A DNA stretch of 64,000 nt from Diprion similis. Its lineage: Eukaryota > Arthropoda > Insecta > Hymenoptera > Diprionidae. Shown here piece after piece: positions 24,792 to 37,110 of the stretch. Where the stretch lies: the NCBI RefSeq assembly GCF_021155765.1, contig NC_060108.1, positions 15,587,025 through 15,651,024 on the forward strand, in the 5' to 3' direction. Numbering within the stretch: the stretch's first letter is position 1; the number at the start of each line of letters is the position of its first letter. Position numbers and translations under genes: made by a program. Below the pieces are notes generated by a model. It saw only the letters and a list, made by a program, of their open reading frames with translations, ran no database searches and was not told the origin of the DNA.

Positions 24792-27700
24792 GTAAGTATA
24801 TAGAAACCGGATGCTGCATGCTTTTAAACATTGCGGTACCTACACTCGATACCTTACATGTTTTTCTCACATCAGGCATGTTTTTACTCTGGCGGGATGC
24901 TTTGATTCTGCGCGGTCATTTTTCTTCTCTTTTGCTTTTATTTTTCTCTGTCTTTCCTTTAACCCTTTTCTTCGCCAGACTCACATTGTTACACTGGGAT
25001 GCTCATAGACTCTCCAGTCGCTCTTATCATCCTTTAGTAATCGACAAACCATTCGTGTAATGTCCAAAGTAAACCTCGCGCTGATCCTTCAAAATTTACC
25101 CGGAAATAATGGAGCGTTTAGTTAAGGATCGTCTAGCTATTTCAGCCACTCATAACGTGATGAATTACCCGTTTGGTTAATGCGAAGGGTAATACGTCTT
25201 TATCGATTCTTGATTTTTTTATATTTGTTCGAACATTTTCGAAGTTTTCTTTTTGTCGTGTCTTTAGGATTTGCTGTCGTATAAATCTCACTGGTTCAAC
25301 TGAATTGCTATCGTTGTTTAAAATAAATGTTTTTTCGAATTGAATTATCGCGTCAAATCGAGTTCGTCTGGATCAGCTATAGCAAAGTTGTAAGTCGAAA
25401 GATTGTGCAACAACTTTTCATGCATGTATTTTTGTTGCAATTTGATTTTTCACGCACATTAATGAACCCAGAAAATTCGCAGAGACGTTGCGATAGTTTT
25501 TTCATGCAGAATCTAGTCTCGAGCTTAAGAATAACATGGTTTATTACATCAAGCGATTAATAGTGAACTGTGATGGAAATTTTGAACATTTTTGAAATTG
25601 GACATTCCTCAATCAATCGTTCAAAACGTTTTCAAATAAGCATTTTATCAGCTCTCCGAATATCCTATACTCTGTCGAAAATACAGTTTACGTATTATTC
25701 TAAACCTGATAACACATTAATTTCGAATCCAGTCATGGTCTCATTTTTAGCGGGAACTGTTCTCAAGTTCAGTTGATTCAAAAATCAGATAGGTACTTTG
25801 CAGATTTTTTCCGTTAGATTAAACCACGACTGAACTAGAATCGAGATCAAAACCGTAGCAAATTTAAGTCCGAATTATATGTGTGTAGCAAGTGCGAGTA
25901 CTTTACAGTAGAATTCTAACCATCTAGGATGAAAAAAATTATTAGTTGTGAAATAAATTATTGACGTAGGATTTGCTTGGTTGGCAACGTGCTCGGTAAG
26001 GGAAAAAATTTTTGGACCCTCTTAACGCGTGAGTGTATACCAATGTATTTACCCCCTCAAACTGGTGGCCAATTATTAGGGCTGGTCTACACTTTCGATC
26101 ACGCGACACCTGTCACGCACTTTTTCCATCTGCATACCCGAAACTACGGTGTTGAACAATATTTTTATACAAGAGCTGGCCAGCTTTTACACAAATCGTA
26201 GGTCGGAGTATGAGGGTACATATTATTACCTCTTCGTTTGCGATATACCTCCGGAATGGGGTATATATACTATACTGCAAGAAAGCACAAAATTGATTTT
26301 AAATTTACGGCCGGTGGTACACGGTTAAACGGATACGGATGTCTCGAGCATCTGCGCGTTCTCATCACCGGTTCGATTATACACGGTTCACGGTTCAAAG
26401 CTGATCACTGATACCGAACAAGTAATTTTATCCGTAGATCGTGAAAGCTGCAGGTGATACTCTCGCGAATTTATTTCTATGGATTTGATTCTCCTTGGTT
26501 AAATATCCTTCGGAAGCTATGTGAATGACACGATTGCCTTCAACGCCGCGACGTGAGACTTGAATTTTCTCTTTGAAGAATATGTCATAAGAGGGCAGAG
26601 TGTCAGGTGAATTTCGATAAATTAAATAGATTCATTTTAGAGACATGGAACTACGCAATAAAGGCTTCAATTTACAAATCGTTTCTCCTGGTATAATGTA
26701 TGACTAAATTCTGTACCCATTAATCTCCGATATTATACCTTTCGTAAATTGATATTTTGTAATATAAGGGATATTTTCCGATGTGTTGGAATTGGTTTAA
26801 TTTTCTCGTAAATCGAGAAGAACCTGCAGATTCCGGACGAAGGGCGTCAAAGTTTGGGGGTAAAACAATCGATGTCACGAATAAAAGTCGAGATTTATTA
26901 GCTATTATGTTTTGCGCTCCGTCCTCGCAATTTCAACCGTAAAATACCGTCGTAAAAAAGTACTATTGCAAACCGTAAACCGCTAAAACACTATTGCCGA
27001 GACGTGGTAGGTGTTTCGTCACTAATGACACATTCCTTGACTTATGGTAATCAGGCATACATTGATTGCAAGATTGTCCATAACTGATCGTGCTATGCTA
27101 TTAAATTATTGAACCAAAAAGTATCCTCGATAGGTGCAATATTATTCTGACTTGAGGAATAATAACCGAAACGTTTTCAAATGTTTCTGATTTTTGCAGA
27201 ACAGAATAAATTTGAGTAAAGCAATTAATCTTTCACCATTTTTTTTCGTAGGCACACGTAGAATTTTCCGACAGAACAGCTTCAAACCTTATCAATATAC
27301 GTTTATGTGAAGCTGAAAACGTTTGAATGCATCCTTTTGCTCGAGTATTTTCCATGTATGCTGAGCTAGCGCGAATCTTTTCTCCGCGATGAAAACTCCG
27401 GTAAAGACTCAGATCGTTTTCCTGCAAGCTCGTTGCAGAACCTTCGTATCAGAGTTAGGATCGCGTTACTTTTCTTCCGTTTCTCTTTATTTTTCGTCTG
27501 TTTTTTCTATCCCCCTACCATTTCTCCTCTTTTCTTTTTTATGCACTTGTTTGCTCTGGAGAAATCAAGCGTAATATTTATACAGCTGGTGGTGAGCGGT
27601 TGGCAAAGTTCTCGAGAGTGTGAAAGCTCGATTTTCGGAGAGCACGGTTAAATTCCGCATTAAAGTTTGAAGCCCTTTTGAGTCAAAGATGACTCCTCGG

Positions 27701-30700
27701 TTTAGTGGAGCTAATTTTGAAACTCGAAACAGCGCTGAGGGTTTCACCCCGAGGCGAGGCTGCGGCGGACAAACAAGTCCCTTCTCTCTTGAACGCGAAA
27801 AATATGAGAAGAGGAATTTTTGTTTTTCCCTTTTCACGCGGGGTTTGAGATTGTGCGAGGCTGCAGGCTGTCGAGAGCCCGGCCAATAGGTAGCGTGGCT
27901 TAATTTCATTAATATTCCCCGCGGTCGTTGATGCGAAAATCTGAACCAATGTGAAATATTTTGGCATTTGAGGGATAACGCAGTGGGGTGAGGGGACTTT
28001 TTGTTCGCGTGATGGTTAATTTATATTCGCTTTATATGTACATAAGAATTATGTACTGACTTGGGAAATAAACAGGGGACTAAATGTGAAAATTACAGCA
28101 ACAGAAAAAACAAGACTGTACGATTTATTTATATGTATGGTTGTAATTAATTATTGCAATGGTCAGGTTGAGTTGTTAAAACGTACGATAAAGTTCATTT
28201 TTACATAACTACCGAATGTAATTCCAACGATATCACAGCGGCTTAATTCCTAATTGTTTAGCGTAAGCCTTGAAAATCCTGTTGAATATTTAGCGGGCTT
28301 TTACCTCCTCGGCGGCAGCTTGAACGGCGGAATTTGATGACTTACTTAAACTCATCGTATCATTATTTTTAATCTTCCAAACTCTTAACACAGCTATGCC
28401 AAAAATATGCTGCGCGCACACCTGCCGCGCCTCGCGAGCACGGTAGAAACCCAAGTCCACGAACGAAACACTCTGGTTGATGAAAAATATTTTTGCATTA
28501 CAATCACAGAAAAGGAATCCTGACTTCATTACACCGACGATTAAAAATCAAAATTCTGCTCTCGCTGAAACTTCATGTCACTCCCAACTGTCGTGAAATT
28601 GCATGACGTCGTCGAAAATGTGGTGATATCGAACTAATTGAGGCAGTGGCGGATTGTTCATCTTCAAAGATCAAACTTATACCAAACTCGATGCTTGTTT
28701 TACAACAGTTTCATTTCTCGCGTATATAACATGTCTTAAGACCTCTTTTTCATCCTTTGCATCCTCCTTCGTGCTGCCCTCACTCGTTGCTTGTCTTTAC
28801 GATATATCGCAAGGGCGAAAGTGCAGAAGGACGAATAAAACCGCTAGTTATCGGTTTTTGCATTACCCTCAAAAACCCTTGTCAGTCCGATCGGTGACTC
28901 GACTTCTTGCTTCTTGCAGTTAATTTCTCTCCGACGATCCTGACCCCGCAAGAACTTCTGCAAAGATGATTTATATCGAAAGCCTGTTTTCTTGTATAGA
29001 ATTCCAGGACTACCCGCACTAGTCCCAAACGGTTACCATATCGGGCACTCAATGTCTGCTCAAGTGTTGAGCTAGATTTAAAAAAGGAAGAAAAAAAAAA
29101 AAAGAAAAAGAAAATAAAGCGAAGTACGACTGAAAATGAATTGCCTGAAGCAATGAGCCGTTTCGATATCCTGCACGTGAACATTGGAAATGTGTATTTT
29201 TTTCAATCTCATTGAGTGAAGTCTACCAAGGGATGAGAAACCAGGAGAGAAACGCTTTCTGCACCGAATCGTTCACCGGTGGAATTGATAAAATTTCCAC
29301 GTCCATGCAGCCTCCGGCGGGAGTCGAACGATACAAATGGAGTCTTAGATAGACGTTGAACAATCCGACTGTTCAATCGCGTTGTGAAATTAATCAAGAC
29401 AACGTCCAACCTGAGCTCTCCGAAGTCCATTTCCCCTGAAGACCGAGGGGATTTTGTGGCCTGCAGAGTTCCGGAGAGTCTGAGGGCATTAAACCGTGGC
29501 TGATGGTAGGTATAGCGGCGTCAGAATGGGGTTAAGCCGCGCGAGAGGATACATGGCTGTCGTTGTGGAGGCAGCTGAGTGAAGGAGAGACCTGCAGCAG
29601 GGGAATTTCCACCCTTTCCAAGAGTTTATTATGCCTGTCTGGAAAAGCCGAGGTCAACTTTGAAAGGGCGAATCGTCGCAAACTACCCCTGATGGTCAGA
29701 AACGAGACCGTTGTCTTGCCGACAGACTAATTACTCCTAAGAATTTACATAACGATGTACACTGACCGCGCCATTGCTTCAAGACTAGCCTGTTAATTAC
29801 CGTCTCGTGGACTAGAGCGTCCCTTGGCTTGTATACGTAGTTATCAAATGGGAAATGACGCCGTTTATTTAGAAATTGAGAAGCGCCGGATAAAAATTTA
29901 CTTCTTGAACAGAAATGAAACGGCAGGGTTTATAGAGGGTTAAAATTTCTGGCTTTTGCGACAATTGCCAACTTATACATCAACCGTCCAAATAATTGCT
30001 TCGATTGTTATTGGCTATGTCATCGTAAAAACTGATGGCTTTTTGTATACATATATGATTTAACGGTAGACGAGAGAATGAAAAGAAAGTTCCGACGATG
30101 TAAGTTTGACGAAGAAATAAAAAGGAGAATATATATTAAAAGCCTGAGTAATATAAAATAAAATTAACTACTGTACGGAAAATAAAAATGTGACAAGCAA
30201 AATGTATAACGTTTACAAACGCTTATGACAGGCTTTTCATTAAACTCCAATATCCCATTTAGGGGAAAACACCGGTTCGACGTGAATTAATTCGAAACCA
30301 CTGTTACCAAGGTAATAAAATAACGATGATAATAAAAATTACGCTGGCTGATTAATACTACGGAAAATGTTGAACCTGCTTCACCCGGTATATAAAAACC
30401 CTGCGGTATGCCGTACGAATATACATACGTATTACGTATAGGTTGGCAAACGTGGTAAATGAAATGGAAGTAAAGCAATTTGAGGAGAAAATGAGAATCG
30501 CGTTGACTGCAGCGTGAAATTTTTCAAAGGCACACGTATATGTATGTATAATGTATACATATGTATACATGTACCTATAAGTGTACATCGTCATAGCACA
30601 TACATATAAAGGGACGAAGCGCTGGTTACGTTCGTCGCTAAGTTGAATTGTTTTAAGTCACGGTTCGCAATCTTCGAACGACTATCCAGGTGTATTAGAC

Positions 30701-31686
30701 TCCTTGTAGGTATAATAGCTCCATACCATCGCAGAACCATCTCCAAGTCTTTACCAACTTGTCAGATGCAATTTATACCGCGGAGATGCAGGCACAATAA
30801 ACTTGCCCTCTTCATCACCCGTGTAAAACCACTTTGCTAAACTTCTATGCGCATTATCTACAATACACCTGCGCTTGAGTATAATAATGCGGAAATAAAC
30901 TCGTTGGTACAAAACTACGCAAAACAACTCGTGCATTGAATCACACATTCGTTCACCCGATCGTCTCGACGGGAACGAAAAGCTGAATGAACAAAAACGC
31001 TCGTCTTTTTGCCATAGTCGTAACTGATTCGAGGGAGCCAGATGTTATACATTTTTTCTAAGTGCGAGGTATTGGCAATCTTGTAATCTGACCAACGTTT
31101 TAATTTCTCGTCTGACGTTGCGATTCTCACGGATTGAAAAATCTGAAAATATACATGAATAGTTATAAATTGATGAAAAAAATATATATATATATTTTTC
31201 CAAATTGCGTCAAAACCTGTATAACGTTATACCAGGTATATAGGAATGATGAATTTTTCAAAACCTTAGGTAGCCAGAATTTTCAAACAGGAAGATATGG
31301 AAGTTTAAAAAATTCTATGTTAAATATATTGTATTATTACATACTCAAGTAATGTTTTCAGTCAAATATTATTTCAATTCATGTTTATCTACGATGATTT
31401 TAAAAAGATCCCCGCTCTTGGATCTTCCTTATAAATTGTGCCAATAAAATAAAGAGTGAAATGAAGGGAAAAAAAAACTTGAAATGTGGCTCTGCGACGT
31501 GTTACAGAGGGCCATGATCTGTGACCATCGAACATAGCGAGCAGAGTCATAGTGATCTTCACAGTTATTTAGAACGCCTTCATGTACCATTATAGACGCA
31601 CACGAGGAGCTGGGACTGTGTTGAGAGAATTCAAGTAATCTACCGGGGAGGCAAGTAACGATTGTCAAGAGAATTCAACGTTCGAG
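24792..31686. other. AT-rich non-coding stretch, possibly first intron
   Basis: No coding exon with splice sites or domain was found. The stretch begins at the GTAAGT donor of the signal-peptide exon and may be its intron. Short frames at 27.4-27.9 kb and 28.65-28.9 kb overlap on both strands and look random. A mixed A/G run lies at about 29.09-29.12 kb. Confidence 0.35.
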
Positions 31687-31769
31687 CGCGTTGGGATTCG
31701 AACCGACGTTCGTCGGGCGCTTCTGGCCCGAATGCCGTGCCTAAAACCGCGCGGCTATCGATACTGCCA
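31687..31769 (-). repeat. Degenerate tRNA-like sequence, probably tRNA pseudogene or SINE head
   Basis: On the minus strand there is an intact B box (GGTTCGAATCC, 31694-31704) and an A-box-like TAGCCGCGCGG (about 31747-31757) at tRNA-like spacing. An anticodon-like arm CGGGC/GCCCG closes a seven-base loop CAGAAGC. The loop lacks T33, the T stem has mismatches, and the acceptor strands do not pair. A functional tRNA is therefore unlikely. A polymerase III-derived SINE head or a decayed tRNA fits better. Confidence 0.45.
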
Positions 31770-32649
31770 CTTTCGGGTGCGTAAAATGCCTATTTCCCTC
31801 ACTAATGAATACCGTTGTTCGTTACTGAATGAAAAATAATAGATCAAACGGTCTAGGACTGCATATTTTAAAGATGAAATTAGTCAGATTTATTTTCATT
31901 ACAAAGCGTAACACCATTTTGTATTTTATCAACTAAAATAGATGTCAGTGTTTATAGACGAATGACGAAAGTTTTTTTTTAATACTTATTACTTCTGATC
32001 TTGAGTCCGCGAATTTCCTTTCAGTTTAATGTTATTTTGACATGCTTATAAATGTCTATGATTAGATCGACTCTGTCTTTTATTCCATGTAATTAATATA
32101 CATTTTTAATATAAATCGTGTATACGAAACGTCGTATTCAGCAAGCACGCAGCCGCGAGTTATAAATAATATCGTACAACCGTGTCGAATAATTCACACA
32201 GTAAACAAAGGCTGCTTACTCGAGTTTGTTCTTAGCTAGGCTATACACCAGATTATCGAATACGGAAACCCTTCACCCTTGCCCTATATATATATATATA
32301 TATATATACAATACTCGTACGTAGTTTCGCCCAACCCTTTTGTTCGTAGATTTCCACATTGAACGGCAAACTTATATATCTATAGACGTCAGAAAGGGTT
32401 TCTATCGCCGGTATATTAATCCATAGGAAATTGAATTCTCGAAGAAAATCTTTCGTTCCATTTCGATTGTGAATGACAAATCTACGCCGGTGTTTCAATT
32501 TCATTGACTTAAAGGCCAGTCGTCTGCAACGTCAAATTGGGAAATTCGCTATCTGGAATAAACTGTGTGCAGACTCGATGCCCACTTGAAGCTGAATGCG
32601 TTATCAAAGGTGCCAGTCACACCTACATCTATAAGAACTTTCCGATCAG
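31770..32649. other. AT-rich non-coding spacer
   Basis: No gene seen. It lies between the tRNA-like element and the dispersed repeat, and contains a (TA)n microsatellite at 32284-32310. Confidence 0.4.
32284..32310. repeat. (TA)n microsatellite
   Basis: Thirteen or so uninterrupted TA units. Confidence 0.9.
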
Positions 32650-33110
32650 ACGGATTGTGCTCATTTTTCGGCTTCCGTACCCCAAAAGGTTAAAATGGAA
32701 CCCTTATTGGACCATTTCGTTATCCGTCAGTCTGTCTGAAAAATTGTTAAGACCCTTTTTCTTAGGAATGGATAAAGATATCGAGTTCAAATTAATGTCG
32801 AATACTAAGGTCTACGGTCTGTTCGAGGTGTAAAAAATTCAAGCTTCTCAGTCAACGCAATCAAAAGACACGGTAATTTATGTAACATATTTTGATACTC
32901 GTAAACTCACTCGTCAAAACCTGTAGGGTACTTTCCGTTGATCTAGAACCATGAAATTTGGAGAGAAGCAAGGTCTCGCAGCATAAGTAAAGGAAAAAAA
33001 TCTAAAATTGTTAATTTGTAGTTAGAACATATAAAAAAAATAATTCAGTTTGTACAGAACCCTCAGGGCGCGAATTCTACTCGCAGTTGTCCAGTTTTTC
33101 CTTCTTTACA
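32650..33110 (+). mobile_element. Dispersed repeat (arthropod interspersed element), remnant
   Basis: From about 32.66 kb the plus strand carries a run that I recall as a widely dispersed arthropod repeat: TACCCCAAAAGG, GGAACCCTTATTGG, CGTCAGTCTGTCTG, then AACCATGAAATTTGG and, near the end, CAGAACCCTCAGGGCGCGA followed by ACTCGCAGTTG. Part of it is open (within 32537-32833: RLPYPKRLKWNP and RPFFLGMDKDIEFKL) but stops follow in the same frame. I cannot assign it to a named family without a repeat library. The recollection is the main support. Confidence 0.4.
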
Positions 33111-33626
33111 CATGTTCCCGGTTATGTCTTGCGGCATATAGTATAGTATAGTCTATTGCTGTCGATATTGGCTGCAAATATTATTTCATTGCCTCAATTT
33201 TTTATGACACTAGAATTTCTTTCTTTTCGTGTAATTATTGCGGAAAGTGGTGAAGACAGGGAGTGACAATCAGTCTGACTGTTTAAAACATTCGAGTTGA
33301 ACGTTTCTTCTTCGAATATTTATTTACAGCTTAAAGTAGCTTTGTCAGTTATAATTCATTGGTATTGCGAAACAGCCGAAAAGAAATTGATCTAAAGATT
33401 CAGAATGTATATTATACTTTCCTTTTAAAAGATGTTATATAAACGAAATACTCACAATTCCATCAGCGTTACTTCCTGCAATGCTTGGTGAAAAAAAATT
33501 GCACCGTGTTTCGCCGGTAGAAATATAGTCGAAAGTAAGCATCGACGATATATTATTTTCCCGGGGTTTTATCGCTCCCCGGAGAGCACTATAAGCAGGA
33601 AGGTGAACCTCCTTGTGTGTCTGTAT
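33111..33626. other. AT-rich non-coding spacer
   Basis: No gene seen. There is a short TATAG tandem (GCATATAGTATAGTATAG) near 33.14 kb and otherwise unremarkable AT-rich sequence. Confidence 0.4.
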
Positions 33627-33643
33627 GGGTGGGGGTGGGTGGG
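33627..33643 (+). other. G-quadruplex motif with one-base loops
   Basis: GGGTGGGGGTGGGTGGG gives four G-runs of at least three with one-base T loops, the class expected to fold most stably. It lies in otherwise AT-rich non-coding DNA. Confidence 0.7.
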
Positions 33644-33933
33644 CTCAGTGATGCAGACTGTGACGTATTTTGAAGCTTACCTGCTAGTTTCCGATGCACG
33701 GAAATACGCGAGCTGCATCACAATCGGTGATGTCTTGGCGTGGACGCTCCGTGAAAGATAAAAGAACGGAAAGTTTCGAGGGGCGATGCCATGCGAACAG
33801 GAAAGAAGGAAGAAGAGATGAGGGCTCGAGCCATCGGACCAAGTTAAAGAGACACTGCGAACAGCGAAAGCTTGTGATCGGAAACTAACATCGGACAAAA
33901 GCACCCTTCGTAGTTCAACGAATAACTCGTATA

Positions 33934-34132
33934 CAGGGTGGTCGGTTTTTATCTCCACAGGCGAATATCTCACGTACGCAAAGGTATGTGTAAGGAAAAG
34001 TTTTATACGAATCTTACTTATGTTCGTATGGGTCGGTGTTTACAGAATTATGGTGCGATTTTTAAGATTTTGCAAGTAACATGATTTGAAAAAGTCGTAT
34101 CTCATAATCAGCAGTTAAAACCGACCACCCTG
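33934..34132. mobile_element. 199-bp MITE with 16-bp terminal inverted repeats
   Basis: The element opens with CAGGGTGGTCGGTTTT and closes with its exact reverse complement, AAAACCGACCACCCTG. The 199-bp interior is AT-rich and has no coding capacity. No unambiguous target-site duplication is visible (left flank ATA, right flank CAG). CAGGGTG-type ends are common in insect non-autonomous DNA transposons; the superfamily is undetermined. Confidence 0.75.
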
Positions 34133-37110
34133 CAGATCATTTTTGAAATATTTCTTCGCAAAAAACCAATTCCCAGGAAATAAGTCTGTCTGCAAAAGTT
34201 GTTCTGATATAATTGGGAAAGTATAGTATTTCAAGGTCGATAAAGGTTTGGTTTTGGAGTGGTCCAGCATTGTCCGTCAGTCGATTAGCAACGCTGAATT
34301 TCATCTCGCGTATTTTTTCGCTTTATTCCTCGGATGTTTTTACTTACTTGACTATTTTTTTCTTCTGCTACAGCAGCAGTAGCGTCAGCAATATCGCGAG
34401 TGTGGTTGGAAGAGGTAAAATAAAATTGAGAAGATTGCAGGGTGGCGACTGATTATAGTATCCTAAGTGAAACCCCGTACATGAGAAGAAGAATTACACG
34501 TGAAAGATGAATAAAAATAAAACTTTCTCACAGTGCTGTAAAATATATACCTACATCCGTCTAGACGATATATGTATACTATTAAGCTTCGACTTTCAGA
34601 CACGTCGAACGAGGGACAACATATGGGGAAAAAAATTTCACTATGAAAAAAAGTGTGAGAAAAGTGAAGATGAGAAACTTGGCAAATTGAATGCTCGCCA
34701 CAGCGCAGCAGAGCTGCACTGCAAAGTGGCAACTTTTTTATCAAGCCATTGAAACTTGAGGGTGTGGGTACATGGTGGAAAACGAAGGACAGCAAGTGCT
34801 TCTAGTTGTGTCTGTGTCACGTATGTACTGGAGGAAGGTTTTCCGCGAACCGTTAATTGCCAATTAACACCAATCGTTCGGTACTCTGTACCACATCTAT
34901 CGGTTCACCGTCGATAAACCATAAACCATCGATTCCCGTGCACCGTCGTAGACATACTTACATACCTGTGTAGTCTGCAGCGTCGAGATTCGCGGATTGT
35001 ACAAATATCTCGCTATTATTGATTCGATAACTAATAGCGACGTTGTATTACTCGAAACTATTTTTGTTCGCAAAGTGAACAAGCAGCTGGATTCCTGCAG
35101 GGCAATTCTCATTAAATACCGGCACGCGGATCACAGCGCAGCTTTATGGTAAACGACGATTAGCCCTGTTTAATGGGGGTAAACTGCAATCGCGGTGGTG
35201 TAAACTCACCTTCCGCATTGCAGCTTCATCCCCGCATCACGCATTGCATAAAAAGTGCACTACTCAACTCGCGGCTCGTGTCTCTCCCGCAGGATCTCCG
35301 TATAATTAAGGCACTCGCTGTGAATTACTCGAAACACGCACCGCGATGGCGTGTGGGTACTTAAGGTGTTTCAACAGCTCTAGATTAACCAACTTTATGA
35401 AAGGAACCTAATTAAAACGACACCCTTACAGCACAACGTATTTTGCAATGATGTAGAGGTCTGCGATTGCTCGTGAATTATATTATTACATATTTCATTT
35501 ACTTGTCTTGGCTGGTGTCGGAACGGAAATCACTAGAATTATATTTATCTTTTAAAGATAAGAAAGGAATTTTCCCACAATTACAAGAAACCAGGAGAAA
35601 AAAATCCGTCTATAAGGTTATTACTGCGTTGACATTTTTTGCCACCTTTTCTCCCTCTGTTTTTTTGACCAGTCAAATCTTCAGGCACGGAACATTTTAC
35701 CGTACAGTGCTTCTCTTGAATTCATGTCTCCGAAATAATTCAACCTTATTCAGTCTGGCTGCGTCTTATGGCCTTGCCTCGTAGTATTTTTGCATGTATA
35801 ATATCAAGTCTAATTGTAAGCCTCAGAGTACAGCAGCGAGAAGGTTAAGCGATTGAATTTCAAAGGGAATTTGCAATCCTTCTTCCGTTCTTCGCGAGTG
35901 TGAGAACGGATCGAGAGCCTGTTGAACACCGAAAATGATATCATGAAATCAGCCCAATCCTATCTGGTTGATCCTTGAATAAGCAGTTACTAGACAGTTT
36001 ATCAAAGATATCGTTGCGAATAGTGAAATCTCGCGTTTTACCCCCCCTTTCTAATGACCTAGTACTCATCACAGATAAAAGATGCGTAAAGCTTTCATGA
36101 GTTAAAAGAAGAGTTGCTGCGCCAACCATCATTATAGTAAAAACGATCTCGCTTCGGCCGTTGAACTGATAACACGCATTTTCCAATGAACACATTTTTC
36201 CTCATTTTTTAATTCGCTGACGGTTTATTCGCTTCACAAGTCAGGAACTTGTTTGATTTATTTAGTAACGCCCAGTTTGTTACAATACAATGACTTTTTT
36301 CCACAAAATGACACAATACTTTCAACTTTTTTCAAATTCCTCGTGTGGTTCACAGTCTTTTTCCTTGTACCTGTAATGTCGTTTCCTCAGTGCGCGGTTT
36401 TAGTCGACAAAGAGCAAATATGCTTGATATGAACACATTTTCCATACACCCGTTAGTTTTATATTCTCAAAAACACCGTTCCTCTTAACGTTATAAAGAT
36501 TAAAACATTTCAGAGCAACAATATTTCCTCTGAGCTATAGGAAGTAATGGTAATTGTAGGTAGATATGAAGATTAGTATGTTTATTATAGTTGACAAACT
36601 TCGTCATTGACAAATTTTTAGTATTATTATTATTATATTTATTGTTATAACGTATGATAGTTACAATATGTTTTCAGGGGTAATAGTGAAATATATAATG
36701 ATCAACTGAATTAGGCTAGTTGAGCATACTAAAAAATACAGGTTTGTCCGATCATGGATCCCTGAATATTATTCACGACAGGAAAAATTTCATGTGATGT
36801 GAGATAGGTAACATATTAGAAAGGAAGATATAAATTCACACACGAAAAAATTAATTTATCATTCGGCGAAGAAAGTTGACTGAAACTAGTCCCCCGACTC
36901 ATTTTAGAATATTTAATAGACTCATGATGTTAAATTCTTGTTCGCAAAACACCATTAAACGCGTGATTGTTTGAATAGTGATCACTTGATTCGGTGAGAC
37001 AAACGGTTTATCGTTATAAGTTAAGAAGTTAAAGAGATTCAATTGGACAAAACTTGGGGCTAATTCACGTATTATGAATAAAGAAAATATGTGCAAGGGT
37101 GTGAAGAATT
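34133..37110. other. AT-rich non-coding stretch downstream of the integrin array
   Basis: No gene supported. The first few hundred bases left of 37111 are the 3' flank of the first integrin gene. TTTATT (minus-strand AATAAA) occurs near 36.58 and 36.63 kb, about 0.5 kb past the stop, and could serve as its polyadenylation signal. Confidence 0.35.
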
